Source of the DNA: Scandinavium sp051650185
GTDB lineage: Bacteria; Pseudomonadota; Gammaproteobacteria; Enterobacterales; Enterobacteriaceae
DNA: 64,000 bases
Reading direction: 5' to 3'
Assembly: GCF_051650185.1 (NCBI RefSeq)
Contig: NZ_JBOFIN010000127.1
Span: 21,204 to 85,203, forward strand
Program-made: the position numbers and the translations under genes
Notes under the pieces: generated by a model
Told to the model about the DNA's origin: nothing
The model's database searches: none
Seen by the model: only the letters and a program-made list of their open reading frames with translations
Shown here: positions 34,283 through 43,226 of the stretch, piece by piece
Layout of the letters: each line of letters begins with the position of its first letter
How positions within the stretch are numbered: position 1 is the first letter of the stretch

Positions 34283-35121
34283 TTCCCCCGCAGTCCATCA
34301 GCCAGACGTTTGCCGTTGCGCACCGAAAGCAGCGTCATCAGCGTGCGCCAGTTCATGCGCTTGTTGCGGATCTGGTAGAGCGTGAACAGCTGATACTTCT
34401 TGCTGGCGCGGTCGAATTTGTCTTTGTGTTTGCGGTAAAAATGGAAGTAGCCGGAGAATTTCTTCGGCGAAGACGTTATCTGCATTTCACCGTGATTGAT
34501 GTGCAGAATTTGCGTCGCCTCTTCGACTTTCCACGGCTCGCCGTATTCCGTCACCATGCGCAGGAAGATGTCATAGTCCTGAGCCGCTTTCAGTTCAGTG
34601 TCGAACAGGTGCTCTTTGAAACGCCACGCCCAGCTAAAGACCTGATTACCAATGATGTTGCGCTTGAAAAACAGCTTGCGGGAGAACGGCGATTTCGGGT
34701 AGAGCGGCAAGCTCGCAGGCTGGGAATAGACCTCGCCTTCGCAGACATAGTCGTTGGCATACAGGAACGCGTGCGTGACCAGCTGGTGCTTGTGTTCAAG
34801 GAACACCGACAGACGGTTGGGCGTCCATTCATCGTCATCATCAATCCCGGTGATGAACTGCCCGCTGGCCTGCAAGATGGCCTGGTTACGCACCGCACAA
34901 GCCCCTGAGTTGAAGTCATTCCGGGTATAGCGGATGCGCGGGTCGTTCAGCTCTTCGATGAAGTGTTGCAGCTGTTCAAACGAGGAGGAGCAGTCGTCAA
35001 CAATCATCATTTCCCAGTGAGGGTAATCCTGGCGCAGCACCGATTTGATGGCGCGAATAGCCAGCTGCTGACGGTTCCATGTCGGCATATAAACAGAAAT
35101 CAAAGGGTGTTGGGTGGTCAT
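34279..35121 (-). CDS. wcaA: Colanic acid glycosyltransferase WcaA
   Basis: A GT2 transferase of 280 residues. The N-terminal LISVYMPTWNRQQLAIRAIK is the nucleotide-binding start. MIVDDCSSS and the DXD-type TGIDDDDEW hold the acidic residues that bind metal and donor. The frame opens 16 codons upstream in repeat DNA; the chosen ATG (MTTQHPLISVYMP) follows the family. It is the first transferase gene after wzc, from which it is separated by REP-like hairpins. Confidence 0.95.
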   Translation of the reverse strand: MTTQHPLISVYMPTWNRQQLAIRAIKSVLRQDYPHWEMMIVDDCSSSFEQLQHFIEELNDPRIRYTRNDFNSGACAVRNQAILQASGQFITGIDDDDEWTPNRLSVFLEHKHQLVTHAFLYANDYVCEGEVYSQPASLPLYPKSPFSRKLFFKRNIIGNQVFSWAWRFKEHLFDTELKAAQDYDIFLRMVTEYGEPWKVEEATQILHINHGEMQITSSPKKFSGYFHFYRKHKDKFDRASKKYQLFTLYQIRNKRMNWRTLMTLLSVRNGKRLADGLRGK

Positions 35122-35143
35122 TGTGTTCCCCGGATGGCTGAGT

Positions 35144-35225
35144 CTCCCCTCTCCCCGGCCCTCTCCCAAAGGGAGAGGGGGAATACGTTCCCTCGCCCTT
35201 TGGGAGAGGGTTAGGGAGAGGGGGA
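35144..35225. repeat. REP-like paired hairpins between wzc and wcaA
   Basis: Two palindromes with CCCTCTCCC / GGGAGAGGG arms lie in tandem, the right one ending GGGTTAGGGAGAGGG only 3 nt from the wzc stop codon. This is the third copy of the family within this operon. It is the most obvious place where the transcript for wza-wzb-wzc could be separated in stability from the downstream wca genes. Confidence 0.82.
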
Positions 35226-35228
35226 AGA

Positions 35229-37391
35229 TTATTTACTGTCAGACTTGTATTCGTACTCGTAGTAACCGTAATCCTGATATCCGGTCGCGCGGCGGAAGAT
35301 GGAGTTGAGGATCACCCCCTTCACGTGGATGCCGTTCTGCTCGAAGCGGCTGAGGCTGGTCTCCACTTCTTTCAGGGTGTTCACCGCGTAACGCGCTACC
35401 ATCAGCGTGGTGCCTGCATGGCGACCCACGATCCCCGCATCGGTTACCGCCAGAATTGGCGGGGTGTCGATCAGCACCAGGTCATACTGGCTGCTCGCCC
35501 ACTTCACCAGCTCGCTAAAGCGGTCGCTCATCAGCAGTTCCGAAGGATTCGGCGGCACTTGTCCGCGCGTTATCAGGTCAAAGTTTGTAATCGAGGTCCG
35601 TTTAGCGCAGGTCGCGATGTCAGCGTTGCCAATCAGCACTTCCGACAGGCCGTTATCGTTGGTGGTGCCCAGCAGTTCGTGGGTGTAGCCTTTACGCATA
35701 TCGCAGTCGATCAGCAGCACGCGTTTACCCGTCTGGCTAATCACCGCAGCCAGGTTGGCACAGACAAAGGTTTTACCGATTGACGGGCTCACCCCGGTCA
35801 GCATCAGCACGTTATTGCTGGCCTGCATCATGGCGAAGTGCAGACTGGTACGCAGACTGCGCACGGCTTCAATCGCCAGATCAGTCGGGTTACCCACCGC
35901 CAGCAGCTGGCTCTGTTTGTAACGCTTGAGGCCTTTGACGGTTTTGACCTGATCGCGTTTCTTCTGCCACTCAGACAGCGGGATGCTGGCGTACACATTG
36001 ATGCCGTTATCTTCCAGTACCTGTGGCGACTCAATTCCACGGCTGAACATCGAGCGCAGCAGTGCGCCAAGCACAGAAAGCATCAGGCCCAGAATGATGC
36101 CGCCAAGGATAATCAGGGCTTTCTTCGGTTTCAGCACACCCGGCTGGGTGATAGCGGAGTCAACGATACGCACATCGCCGACGGTGCTCGCTTCCTGAAT
36201 TTTCAGCTCCTGCTGTTTATTCAGCAGCTGCATGTAGACCTGCTGGCCGGATTCCACATCGCGCGTCAGACGCACAATTTCCTGCTGAGTTTCCGGCATC
36301 GCGGTAATGCGCTTGTTGAGGTTCGCCTTTTCGTCTTCCAGGGTGCGGCGCTTCTCAAGCAGGGTGCGATAAGCCGGGTGACGCCTGGTGTAGAGCTTGG
36401 AAATCTCAGCCTCGCTGAAGGTCAACTGGTTCAGCTGCGCGTCGATGTTGACCATCGAGTCCAGCACTGACTTGGCTTCCAGCGACATGTCCACCGAGTC
36501 TTTCTGTTGGCGATAGGCGTTGAGTTTGTTCTCAGCGTCATCCAGATGGGTACGCACTTCCGGCAGTTGTTTCGCCAGGAACTTCAGGCTGCGCGAGGCT
36601 TCTTCCGATTTACGCTCGACGTTTTGCGCCAGGTAGTTTTGCGCGATGCTGTTTAGGATCTGACGAATCTGGTCTTTGTCTTCCCCGGTATAGGTCAGGC
36701 TTAATACGCCCGTATCTTTCCCGTTTTCCGTGACGGTCAGGTTGTTTTGCAGCGTGTTAATCATGCCGAGCGTGGAATATTTGGTGACCGTGAATTCACC
36801 GCCTTCCTGGGCATGGATGGCGCTCACCAGCATGCTCACACCAGATTTGGTCAGCATTTTCCCTACGGTGCCGCGTGCGGAAAAACCACCGTCGCTGGTC
36901 AACTGGTAACTTTGCGGCCCCAGCACTTCGAGAGTGAATGTTTGATCGTGCATGCCTGCGGGCAGCGTGAAAGTATCGACCGCCACGCTCTCATTTGCGC
37001 GCCCCATCAGGCGTTCCCAGCCTGTACCAAAAATCGGGAAGGTGTTTTTCGTCACCGCGATATCGAGGTTGAGATCGTCGACCGTTTTCCCCAATACCAT
37101 ACGGGACTGAATCAGCTGCATTTCTGCTTCAGAGGCTGGCGGCTTGCTGCTCAGCGCCGAGTTGATGTCCTGCACCAGCGAGCTGCTGGTATCCTGCTCG
37201 ATTTGCACCAGCGCATCGGCGCTGTAAATCGGCGTGGCAAACAGCGTATAAACAACGGCGGCGGCGGCAAACAGCGCGGTGATGCCGAGCACCCACCATT
37301 TCGCCTCCACCACCGTGCCAACCAGGCGGCCAATGTCGATTTCATCACTGCCGACAGCGTGCGGATTCGCTGATTTTACGTTATCTGTCAT
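35229..37391 (-). CDS. wzc: Tyrosine autokinase and colanic acid co-polymerase Wzc
   Basis: An inner-membrane BY-kinase of 720 residues that works with Wza in polymerisation and export. It has an N-terminal Wzz domain (DEIDIGRLVGTVVEAKWW, first membrane segment about 30-50), a long periplasmic coiled coil, a second membrane segment near residue 430 (KALIILGGIILGLMLS), and the cytoplasmic kinase. The kinase has Walker A GVSPSIGKTF, Walker A' LLIDCDMRKG and Walker B LVLIDTPPI. The C-terminal tail holds a Tyr cluster (YQDYGYYEYEY) for autophosphorylation, removed by Wzb. The start MTDNVKSAN gives the family length and lies 2 nt after wzb. Confidence 0.97.
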   Translation of the reverse strand: MTDNVKSANPHAVGSDEIDIGRLVGTVVEAKWWVLGITALFAAAAVVYTLFATPIYSADALVQIEQDTSSSLVQDINSALSSKPPASEAEMQLIQSRMVLGKTVDDLNLDIAVTKNTFPIFGTGWERLMGRANESVAVDTFTLPAGMHDQTFTLEVLGPQSYQLTSDGGFSARGTVGKMLTKSGVSMLVSAIHAQEGGEFTVTKYSTLGMINTLQNNLTVTENGKDTGVLSLTYTGEDKDQIRQILNSIAQNYLAQNVERKSEEASRSLKFLAKQLPEVRTHLDDAENKLNAYRQQKDSVDMSLEAKSVLDSMVNIDAQLNQLTFSEAEISKLYTRRHPAYRTLLEKRRTLEDEKANLNKRITAMPETQQEIVRLTRDVESGQQVYMQLLNKQQELKIQEASTVGDVRIVDSAITQPGVLKPKKALIILGGIILGLMLSVLGALLRSMFSRGIESPQVLEDNGINVYASIPLSEWQKKRDQVKTVKGLKRYKQSQLLAVGNPTDLAIEAVRSLRTSLHFAMMQASNNVLMLTGVSPSIGKTFVCANLAAVISQTGKRVLLIDCDMRKGYTHELLGTTNDNGLSEVLIGNADIATCAKRTSITNFDLITRGQVPPNPSELLMSDRFSELVKWASSQYDLVLIDTPPILAVTDAGIVGRHAGTTLMVARYAVNTLKEVETSLSRFEQNGIHVKGVILNSIFRRATGYQDYGYYEYEYKSDSK

Positions 37392-37393
37392 TG

Positions 37394-37837
37394 TTATCCC
37401 TGCTGTACTTTCAGTGCCTGCGCCCACTGTTGGGCAGACTGATCGAGTAAGTGGTAAACCGCTTCAAAGGCGTCGCGACTTTTGCGATACGGATCGGGGA
37501 TTTCACGTTCATCATCCCAGTGACCAAACAGCATCACCTTGCCGCGCATTTCCGGCGCGAGTTCGCACAGGCGGGCAATGTGACGTTTTTCCATGGTCAG
37601 AATGAGATCGTATTCACGACACATCTTGCCGGTGATTTGACGGGCGCTGTGCCCGTCCAGGGAGATGTTATGGACTGCGGCAACGCTTGCCGCAGCGTCG
37701 TCCGCCCCTTTACCCACCAGCGCACCGAGCCCGGCGGACGCCACATTTAGCGACGGAAGATAGTTTCTCAGCAGCCGCTCCGCCGTGGGGGAGCGGCAGA
37801 TATTGCCGACGCATACCACCAAAATTTTGTTGAACAT
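37394..37837 (-). CDS. wzb: Low-molecular-weight protein-tyrosine phosphatase Wzb
   Basis: A cytoplasmic phosphatase of 147 residues that dephosphorylates Wzc. The P-loop C-x5-R is CVGNICR (Cys9, Arg15), and the general-acid loop is IPDPYRKS. Two consecutive ATGs occur; the second (MFNKILVVCVGN) matches the E. coli start, and the first, three bases upstream at 37840, is equally possible. It is flanked tightly by wza and wzc. Confidence 0.96.
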   Translation of the reverse strand: MFNKILVVCVGNICRSPTAERLLRNYLPSLNVASAGLGALVGKGADDAAASVAAVHNISLDGHSARQITGKMCREYDLILTMEKRHIARLCELAPEMRGKVMLFGHWDDEREIPDPYRKSRDAFEAVYHLLDQSAQQWAQALKVQQG

Positions 37838-37842
37838 CATGG

Positions 37843-38976
37843 TTACCAGGTATGGATATCTTTCGCCGCATCCGTCATGTAGCGAACGCCACTGATGGTC
37901 GGCAACAGTTGGTTGATCAGGCGGTTCCAGCGCGTGACCGGCGCGGTGGTGACATACACCACGTCATACGGCTGCAGCGTGAAGTTGGTTGCCATCACCA
38001 GCGAGGTCGCATCGGACATATCCAGCTGATAAACGCTGGCAATCTTGCCGCTCTTGTCGTTCTTCAGCGGACGAATTACGAAGATGCCGCTGGCGTTGGA
38101 GGCGGTCATATCGATGCCTTCGGCCTGGCCCAGCGCCTCGGTCAGCGTCATGCCGCTGAAGTCCATTTTGAGGGTGCTCTGTTTTTTCACTTCGCCCATC
38201 ACGAACACTTTCAGGTCGTCATTACGCGGCACGAAAAGAATATCGCCCGGATAGAGCAGGCGGTTCTGGCTCAGGTCGCCGTTTTGCATCAGCGCCTGCA
38301 GCGAAATACGCTCTTCCTTACCGTTGTGCGTCAGCACCACGTTGCGCCAGTCGGCCAGATCGGTCATGCCGCCTGCGGAGTTGATGGCATCCAGCACTGT
38401 CAGCGGAACGTTAGTGATCGCTTGTTGGCCCGATTTATTCACCTGCCCGGAAACATAAGCCTTCTGCGAACGGAAGGCGGCGACGTTGACGTCCACCTGC
38501 GGGTCAGTGATGTAGGCCGCCAGACGACCGGTGATGACGTTGCGGATTTCAGACAGCGTTTTGCCCGCCACCTGCACTCGCCCGATGTAGGGATAGAAAA
38601 TCGAACCGTCTGGCTGAACCCAGTTGCCGGTATCGCTGGAGCTACGGTATTGCCCGGCGGGCGTGGTCAGTTCCGGGTGATCCCAGACGGTGACGCTCAA
38701 CACGTCGCCTGCACCAACGCGATACTGATAATTGCTTAACTCCTGATCCAGCGACATGTTGGGTTGCGCCACGTTTGGACGTGGGCGCAATTGTTCAATC
38801 AGGCGCGGGGTCAGCGGATAAACATTCACCATCCGGTCGATGTCAAAATCAGCATCCTGCTGCTTAATCACATCTTTACCGTAGGTAGACATATTGCTGC
38901 CGGGAAGGACAGTGCAACCACTCATCAGGATTGCAGACACCAATAATGGCATCAATTTCAGTTGGGATTTCATCAT
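37843..38976 (-). CDS. wza: Colanic acid export lipoprotein Wza
   Basis: The outer-membrane octameric polysaccharide translocon. The 377-residue precursor has a lipoprotein signal with lipobox MSGC, acylated Cys21. Poly_export motifs follow: YQYRVGAGDVLSVTVWDHPE, then two SLBB-type domains (VQPDGSIFYPYIGRVQVAG and NRLLYPGDILFVPRNDD). The C-terminal amphipathic stretch RWNRLINQLLPTISG forms the outer-membrane helix barrel in the family. It is first in the colanic acid operon, preceded by a leader with an ops site. Confidence 0.97.
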   Translation of the reverse strand: MMKSQLKLMPLLVSAILMSGCTVLPGSNMSTYGKDVIKQQDADFDIDRMVNVYPLTPRLIEQLRPRPNVAQPNMSLDQELSNYQYRVGAGDVLSVTVWDHPELTTPAGQYRSSSDTGNWVQPDGSIFYPYIGRVQVAGKTLSEIRNVITGRLAAYITDPQVDVNVAAFRSQKAYVSGQVNKSGQQAITNVPLTVLDAINSAGGMTDLADWRNVVLTHNGKEERISLQALMQNGDLSQNRLLYPGDILFVPRNDDLKVFVMGEVKKQSTLKMDFSGMTLTEALGQAEGIDMTASNASGIFVIRPLKNDKSGKIASVYQLDMSDATSLVMATNFTLQPYDVVYVTTAPVTRWNRLINQLLPTISGVRYMTDAAKDIHTW

Positions 38977-39161
38977 TGATTATTTATCACTTTGGCAGAG
39001 AAATTATCCTGTGCGAATAAAACAAACCGGAATGCATTCCAGTCATTTACATTGAGCATGCCGTTAACCGAATCGAAATATAACTGGCATCATTCCTAAA
39101 AACATTTTATTCACATGTCAGCAGTTGACAGAATAATCGAGGCTGATTAATGGCCTTCAGG

Positions 39162-39199
39162 CACGCTACCGCCCTTGGCTTTCAGTTACCAATCCACTG
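39162..39199 (-). promoter_or_regulatory. JUMPstart element with ops site (colanic acid operon)
   Basis: The minus strand contains GGCGGTAGCGTG preceded by a JUMPstart-like stretch that agrees with the E. coli wza leader as I recall it. It lies about 190 nt upstream of the wza start, so it is transcribed in the leader. There RfaH can load and prevent premature termination across the roughly 23-kb operon. Confidence 0.93.
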
Positions 39200-39555
39200 T
39201 TTAATCATGAAGTTATTGTCGACTTGATGGCCAAAGCCATGACGGAGCTTTCCACACGCATACCGCAAAGCTTTTCTCTGAGAGAATCTCATTTATTAAT
39301 CAAAGAAAAACCCGGCAATATTCATTTATGCCATCGAATTGTTGCAGCAATATCTATATCAGACAAGGAAGCCGTCTCTGCATCAGGCGCTTTTCGGATA
39401 AATATTAAGAACAGGCATTCGCTTTTAGGATTTTCTTTATATTGACAGCATGGGATATCGCTCAATTATCAAAAAGTATATTCTTCGATTAAAAAAATAA
39501 AATAATTCATACCAGAAACAATAAGGTTATATTCGGGAGGATAAAAAATTCATTT

Positions 39556-39569
39556 TAAGAATATCCTCA
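39556..39569. promoter_or_regulatory. Candidate RcsAB box of the colanic acid promoter
   Basis: On the minus strand TGAGGATATTCTTA matches 11 of 14 positions of the RcsAB consensus TAAGAATATTCCTA. It lies about 580 nt upstream of wza, comparable to the long upstream position known in E. coli. It is also about 80 nt upstream of yegH. Confidence 0.6.
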
Positions 39570-39649
39570 ATCAATATTGCAATTTTGTCTTCCCTTATCC
39601 ATGATCCCATTGTGACATTAGTCATATTACTGAAGGTGTTAAACGACAT

Positions 39650-41236
39650 ATGGAATGGATTGCCGATCCATCAATCTGGGCAGGTCTGGTCACACTGGTC
39701 ATTATCGAACTGGTGCTCGGGATTGATAATCTGGTGTTTATCGCGATTCTTGCGGAGAAACTCCCCCCAGCCGAGCGCAACCGCGCCCGGGTCACCGGGC
39801 TGATTCTGGCGATGGTGATGCGCCTGCTGTTGCTGGCGTCGATTTCCTGGCTGGTGACGCTCACTCGCCCTCTTTTCACCGTCAGAGATCTCAGCTTTAG
39901 CGCCCGGGATTTGATTATGCTTGGCGGTGGGCTGTTCTTGCTGTTTAAGGCAACCGTCGAGTTGAACGAGCGGCTGGAAGGGAAAGACAACGATAACCCG
40001 ACGCAACGACGGGGTGCCAAATTCTGGGCGGTGGTCGCACAAATCGTGGTGCTGGACGCTGTTTTCTCGCTCGACTCCGTGATAACCGCTGTCGGCATGG
40101 TTGACCATCTGCTGGTGATGATGGCCGCGGTGGTGATTGCCATCAGCATGATGCTGCTCGCAAGCCGTGCCCTGACCCGCTTTGTGAACAGCCACCCGAC
40201 GATTGTGATCCTTTGTCTGAGCTTCCTGCTGATGATTGGCTTTAGCCTCGTGGCGGAAGGGTTCGGCTTTTACATCCCTAAAGGCTACCTGTACGCCGCG
40301 ATTGGTTTTTCGGTGATGATTGAAGCGCTGAACCAGTTGGCTAACTTTAACCGTCGACGCTTCCTGAGCGCCAATCAGAGCCTGAGGAGCCGAACCACCG
40401 AGGCGGTAATGCGTTTACTCAGCGGGCAAAAAGAAGACGCCGAGCTGGACGCACAAACGGCATCCATGCTTGCCGACCACAAAGATGAGCCGGTGTTTGA
40501 CCCGCAGGAGCGTCGCATGATTGAGCGTGTCCTGAATCTTAATCAGCGCAGCGTCAGCAGCATCATGACCTCGCGCCATGATATTGAGCATATCGATTTG
40601 AGCGCGCCGGAAGAGGAAGTCCGTGCCCTGCTGGAGAAAAACCAGCACACGCGTCTGGTGGTGACCGGTGGGGAACATGATGAAGAGCTGCTGGGCGTGG
40701 TGCATGTCATCGATTTGCTGCAACAGTCTCTGCGTGGGGAAGCGCTGGACTTACGTGTCCTTATCCGTCAGCCGCTGGTATTCCCGGAAACGTTGCCCTT
40801 GCTGCCCGCTCTGGAGCAGTTCCGCAACGCCCGTACTCACTTTGCTTTTGTAGTGGATGAATTCGGTTCGGTGGAAGGGATTGTGACCCTCAGTGATGTG
40901 ATGGAAACCATCGCCGGGAACCTGCCGAATGAAGCACAAGAGATTGATGCCCGTCATGATATTCAGAAAAACGCCGACGGAAGCTGGACGGCTAACGGCC
41001 ATATGCCGCTGGAAGATCTGGTTCAATTCGTGGCGATCCCTCTGGATGAGAAACGCGAATATCACACCATCGCGGGCTTGCTGATGGAACATCTCCAGCG
41101 AATCCCGACTGCGGGCGAAACAGTGGAGATTGACGGTTTCACCCTGAAGGTGCTGAGCGTTGAAAATCACCGTGTGCAGAGAGTGCAGATTATCCCACCG
41201 GTGCAGGAAGAGGATGAGTTGAATTACGAGGTTTAA
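39650..41236 (+). CDS. yegH: YegH: TerC membrane domain with CBS and CorC domains
   Basis: A 528-residue inner-membrane protein. Residues about 1-230 form a TerC-like domain with seven hydrophobic segments and acidic motifs (ELVLGIDNLVF and LDAVFSLDSVITAVGM). A CBS pair lies at about 300-420 (RSVSSIMTSRHDIEHIDL) and a CorC/HlyC domain at the end. It may act in metal-ion homeostasis by analogy with the TerC and CorC families; the true substrate is unknown to me. It is divergent from wza and convergent with asmA, with a REP pair in between. Confidence 0.95.
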   Translation: MEWIADPSIWAGLVTLVIIELVLGIDNLVFIAILAEKLPPAERNRARVTGLILAMVMRLLLLASISWLVTLTRPLFTVRDLSFSARDLIMLGGGLFLLFKATVELNERLEGKDNDNPTQRRGAKFWAVVAQIVVLDAVFSLDSVITAVGMVDHLLVMMAAVVIAISMMLLASRALTRFVNSHPTIVILCLSFLLMIGFSLVAEGFGFYIPKGYLYAAIGFSVMIEALNQLANFNRRRFLSANQSLRSRTTEAVMRLLSGQKEDAELDAQTASMLADHKDEPVFDPQERRMIERVLNLNQRSVSSIMTSRHDIEHIDLSAPEEEVRALLEKNQHTRLVVTGGEHDEELLGVVHVIDLLQQSLRGEALDLRVLIRQPLVFPETLPLLPALEQFRNARTHFAFVVDEFGSVEGIVTLSDVMETIAGNLPNEAQEIDARHDIQKNADGSWTANGHMPLEDLVQFVAIPLDEKREYHTIAGLLMEHLQRIPTAGETVEIDGFTLKVLSVENHRVQRVQIIPPVQEEDELNYEV

Positions 41237-41254
41237 TCAGGCTCAGACTTCAAT

Positions 41255-41332
41255 TGCCCGGTGGCGGCTAGCGCCTTACCGGGCCTACAGTTCAGGTTTG
41301 CCAGGCCCGCGCAAGCGAAGCGCCGCCGGGCA
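41255..41332. repeat. REP pair (BIME) between yegH and asmA
   Basis: Two GC-rich palindromic units lie between convergent genes: TGCCCGGTGGCGGCTAGCGC with CTTACCGGGCCTA, and a second containing GGCCCGCGCAAGCGAAGCGCC with GCCGGGCA. The first closely resembles the classical E. coli REP. Confidence 0.8.
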
Positions 41333-41354
41333 CAACTCCCGGCGGAAAGGTGGA

Positions 41355-43202
41355 TCACATCTTCTCTAAAAACTTCTTCAGGTCTTTACCGCTCTGGGTA
41401 TTTTGATTCTTATCCGCCCACGCTTTCAGGCGGTCTTTGGCTTCATTTTGCAGCTGCTTGCGTAACACCTGATCCACTTGCAGGCTGTAGTTGAGCGCCG
41501 TCCATTTGCCATAAACCCGCAGCGGAATGGCCGTTTTCTTCAGAGTGTCGATAAGCTTACTTTCGCCCTGCCAGCCTTCAAGCACGCGAACGTTGAAGCG
41601 AACATCGCCTTCTTCTTTAACCAAATCGAGCATGCCCTGCCCGTCCAGAGAAATCATGGCAGAACTGCCGGACATTTCGCTGAGCTTCATTTGCCCATGG
41701 TCCAGCGTCATGGCGGTTTCGAAGTTATCCAGACGGGTGGCGCTGTCGTAATTCTCTTTCGCCTTCACGTTGGTGCTGCGCTCAACGGCTTGTTGCACCA
41801 GCTGCTGGAAGTTCAGCCCTTCGGCACGCGAATCCTTGAGCTGAAGTTGGGCATCGCCCTGCCAGCTACGGCGGAAATTATCTGCATCAATTTTATCGCC
41901 GCTGAAATTCCCTGTTAACGACAGCTTACCGGTCAGTTCGATAGGATAATCAAAGGCCTTCAGCAGCGTGCCAATTTCGATATTTTCAAGCTTCGGCGCA
42001 AATTCGGACACCGGGGTATCACCGCGCGCATCCAGAGAGCCCGGCAGCGACATCGTGCCTGCGTCGAGCTTGCCTTGCAGCTTCGCCACTTTCAGCAAAC
42101 CAACATCATTGCTGGCCTGAACATCAACGCCGGTGAAGTCCATCCCGCGCCAGAGGATTTGGTTCGCCGCAAGACTAATATCGGCGCTGTAGCCACGCAG
42201 GCTGCTGTAATCAGGCTTTGAGTTGCCTTCAGCAATGATCGGACGCTGTTGACGCGGCTGGCTTTGCCCTTGCTGACTGGCGCTGGTGTTATCCGCCGGG
42301 CTTGCCTCGGACAACAGATTATCGAGGTTCAACTTGTCGGAGCGGAGATCGAGCTGCCAGACCGGTTTATCCGCAAGCGTCACGCTACCCGCGCCGCCCA
42401 GCGAACTGTCATTGGCGGTCAGTTGAAGGTTGCTGAAGCTTAATTTTTTCTGGTCTTCCTGCCAGTTAGCCTGCAGAGAGCCCTGCCCCGCAATGCCCTG
42501 GCTTGGCAAATCCGCCCCCTGCAATTGCCAGGTGACGTTTTCGAGCGTTGCCGTCAGCTGGTGCGGATAATCCCCGGCATCCACTTTGGCATTAAAAGAG
42601 AGATTCAGGTCGCGCTGATCGCGATTAACGCGCCCTGAGAATTCAACGGTCGCCTGGTAGTGATCGTCCTGCTCCATTTGCAGTTTGATATCACGAACCG
42701 TGACCTGCTCATCGCCTTCATGCTGGAAAACCAGCACGCTATCAGCCACCTGCAAACGTGAAATGTCGAAAGACCAGCCTTTGTCTTCCGGAGCCTGAGG
42801 CAGAGTATTTTCGCGCGGAGCAACAGGGGCCTGAGTATCTTTGGCCGCTTCTGTTTGTGGAGTCAGCTCAATCACCGCGCCTTTTAGCATCACCTGCTTA
42901 ACCTGCAGCTGATGAGACAGCAGCGGAAGCAATGCGACGTCAAGACGCATGTTGTCGGCTTTCACTAAAGGCGCCTGAGCGCCAGGCTCGGTGAGCGTCA
43001 TGCGACCCGAAAGAATGCTGAGCTGCGGCCAGACGTGCCAGCGCAGCGGGCCATCAAGCTTAAGCTGATAATCGCTGCGTGCAGCAACCTGACGCACCAG
43101 GTAATCGCGAAAATCGTTCGGATTCACCAGCAGCACCAGCGCCGAAAGACCAGCGACGATCACCACCAGCAGGATCATCAGCGTTGTCAGCAAACGTCTC
43201 AT
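41355..43202 (-). CDS. asmA: AsmA family outer-membrane assembly protein
   Basis: A 615-residue protein (E. coli 617) with one N-terminal membrane anchor (LLTTLMILLVVIVAGLSALVLL) and a large periplasmic part. The N-terminal AsmA/chorein-like domain covers roughly the first 300 residues and the C-terminal AsmA domain (LTGKLSLTGNFSGDKIDADN) the last 200. A Gln/Ser-rich linker sits near residue 310. The family is linked to phospholipid transport or lipid composition of the outer membrane; AsmA mutations suppress OmpF assembly mutants. It lies 24 nt downstream of dcd. Confidence 0.96.
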   Translation of the reverse strand: MRRLLTTLMILLVVIVAGLSALVLLVNPNDFRDYLVRQVAARSDYQLKLDGPLRWHVWPQLSILSGRMTLTEPGAQAPLVKADNMRLDVALLPLLSHQLQVKQVMLKGAVIELTPQTEAAKDTQAPVAPRENTLPQAPEDKGWSFDISRLQVADSVLVFQHEGDEQVTVRDIKLQMEQDDHYQATVEFSGRVNRDQRDLNLSFNAKVDAGDYPHQLTATLENVTWQLQGADLPSQGIAGQGSLQANWQEDQKKLSFSNLQLTANDSSLGGAGSVTLADKPVWQLDLRSDKLNLDNLLSEASPADNTSASQQGQSQPRQQRPIIAEGNSKPDYSSLRGYSADISLAANQILWRGMDFTGVDVQASNDVGLLKVAKLQGKLDAGTMSLPGSLDARGDTPVSEFAPKLENIEIGTLLKAFDYPIELTGKLSLTGNFSGDKIDADNFRRSWQGDAQLQLKDSRAEGLNFQQLVQQAVERSTNVKAKENYDSATRLDNFETAMTLDHGQMKLSEMSGSSAMISLDGQGMLDLVKEEGDVRFNVRVLEGWQGESKLIDTLKKTAIPLRVYGKWTALNYSLQVDQVLRKQLQNEAKDRLKAWADKNQNTQSGKDLKKFLEKM

Positions 43203-43226
43203 GGTTTCTCCGGCCTCTGCGCTACG

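Larger units (their letters stand above)
38977..39649. other. Long non-coding region between wza and yegH
   Basis: 673 nt of AT-rich DNA between divergent genes. It holds the leader and promoter of the colanic acid operon (JUMPstart/ops at 39162, candidate RcsAB box at 39556) and the yegH promoter. Short ORFs occur, but none has a good ribosome site or a recognisable product. Confidence 0.7.

Noticed and set aside
20209..35225. Recurrent GC-rich repeats considered as a CRISPR-like array
   Set aside because: Copies are palindromic, kilobases apart, not evenly spaced, have no unique spacers and no cas genes nearby. They fit REP/BIME elements.
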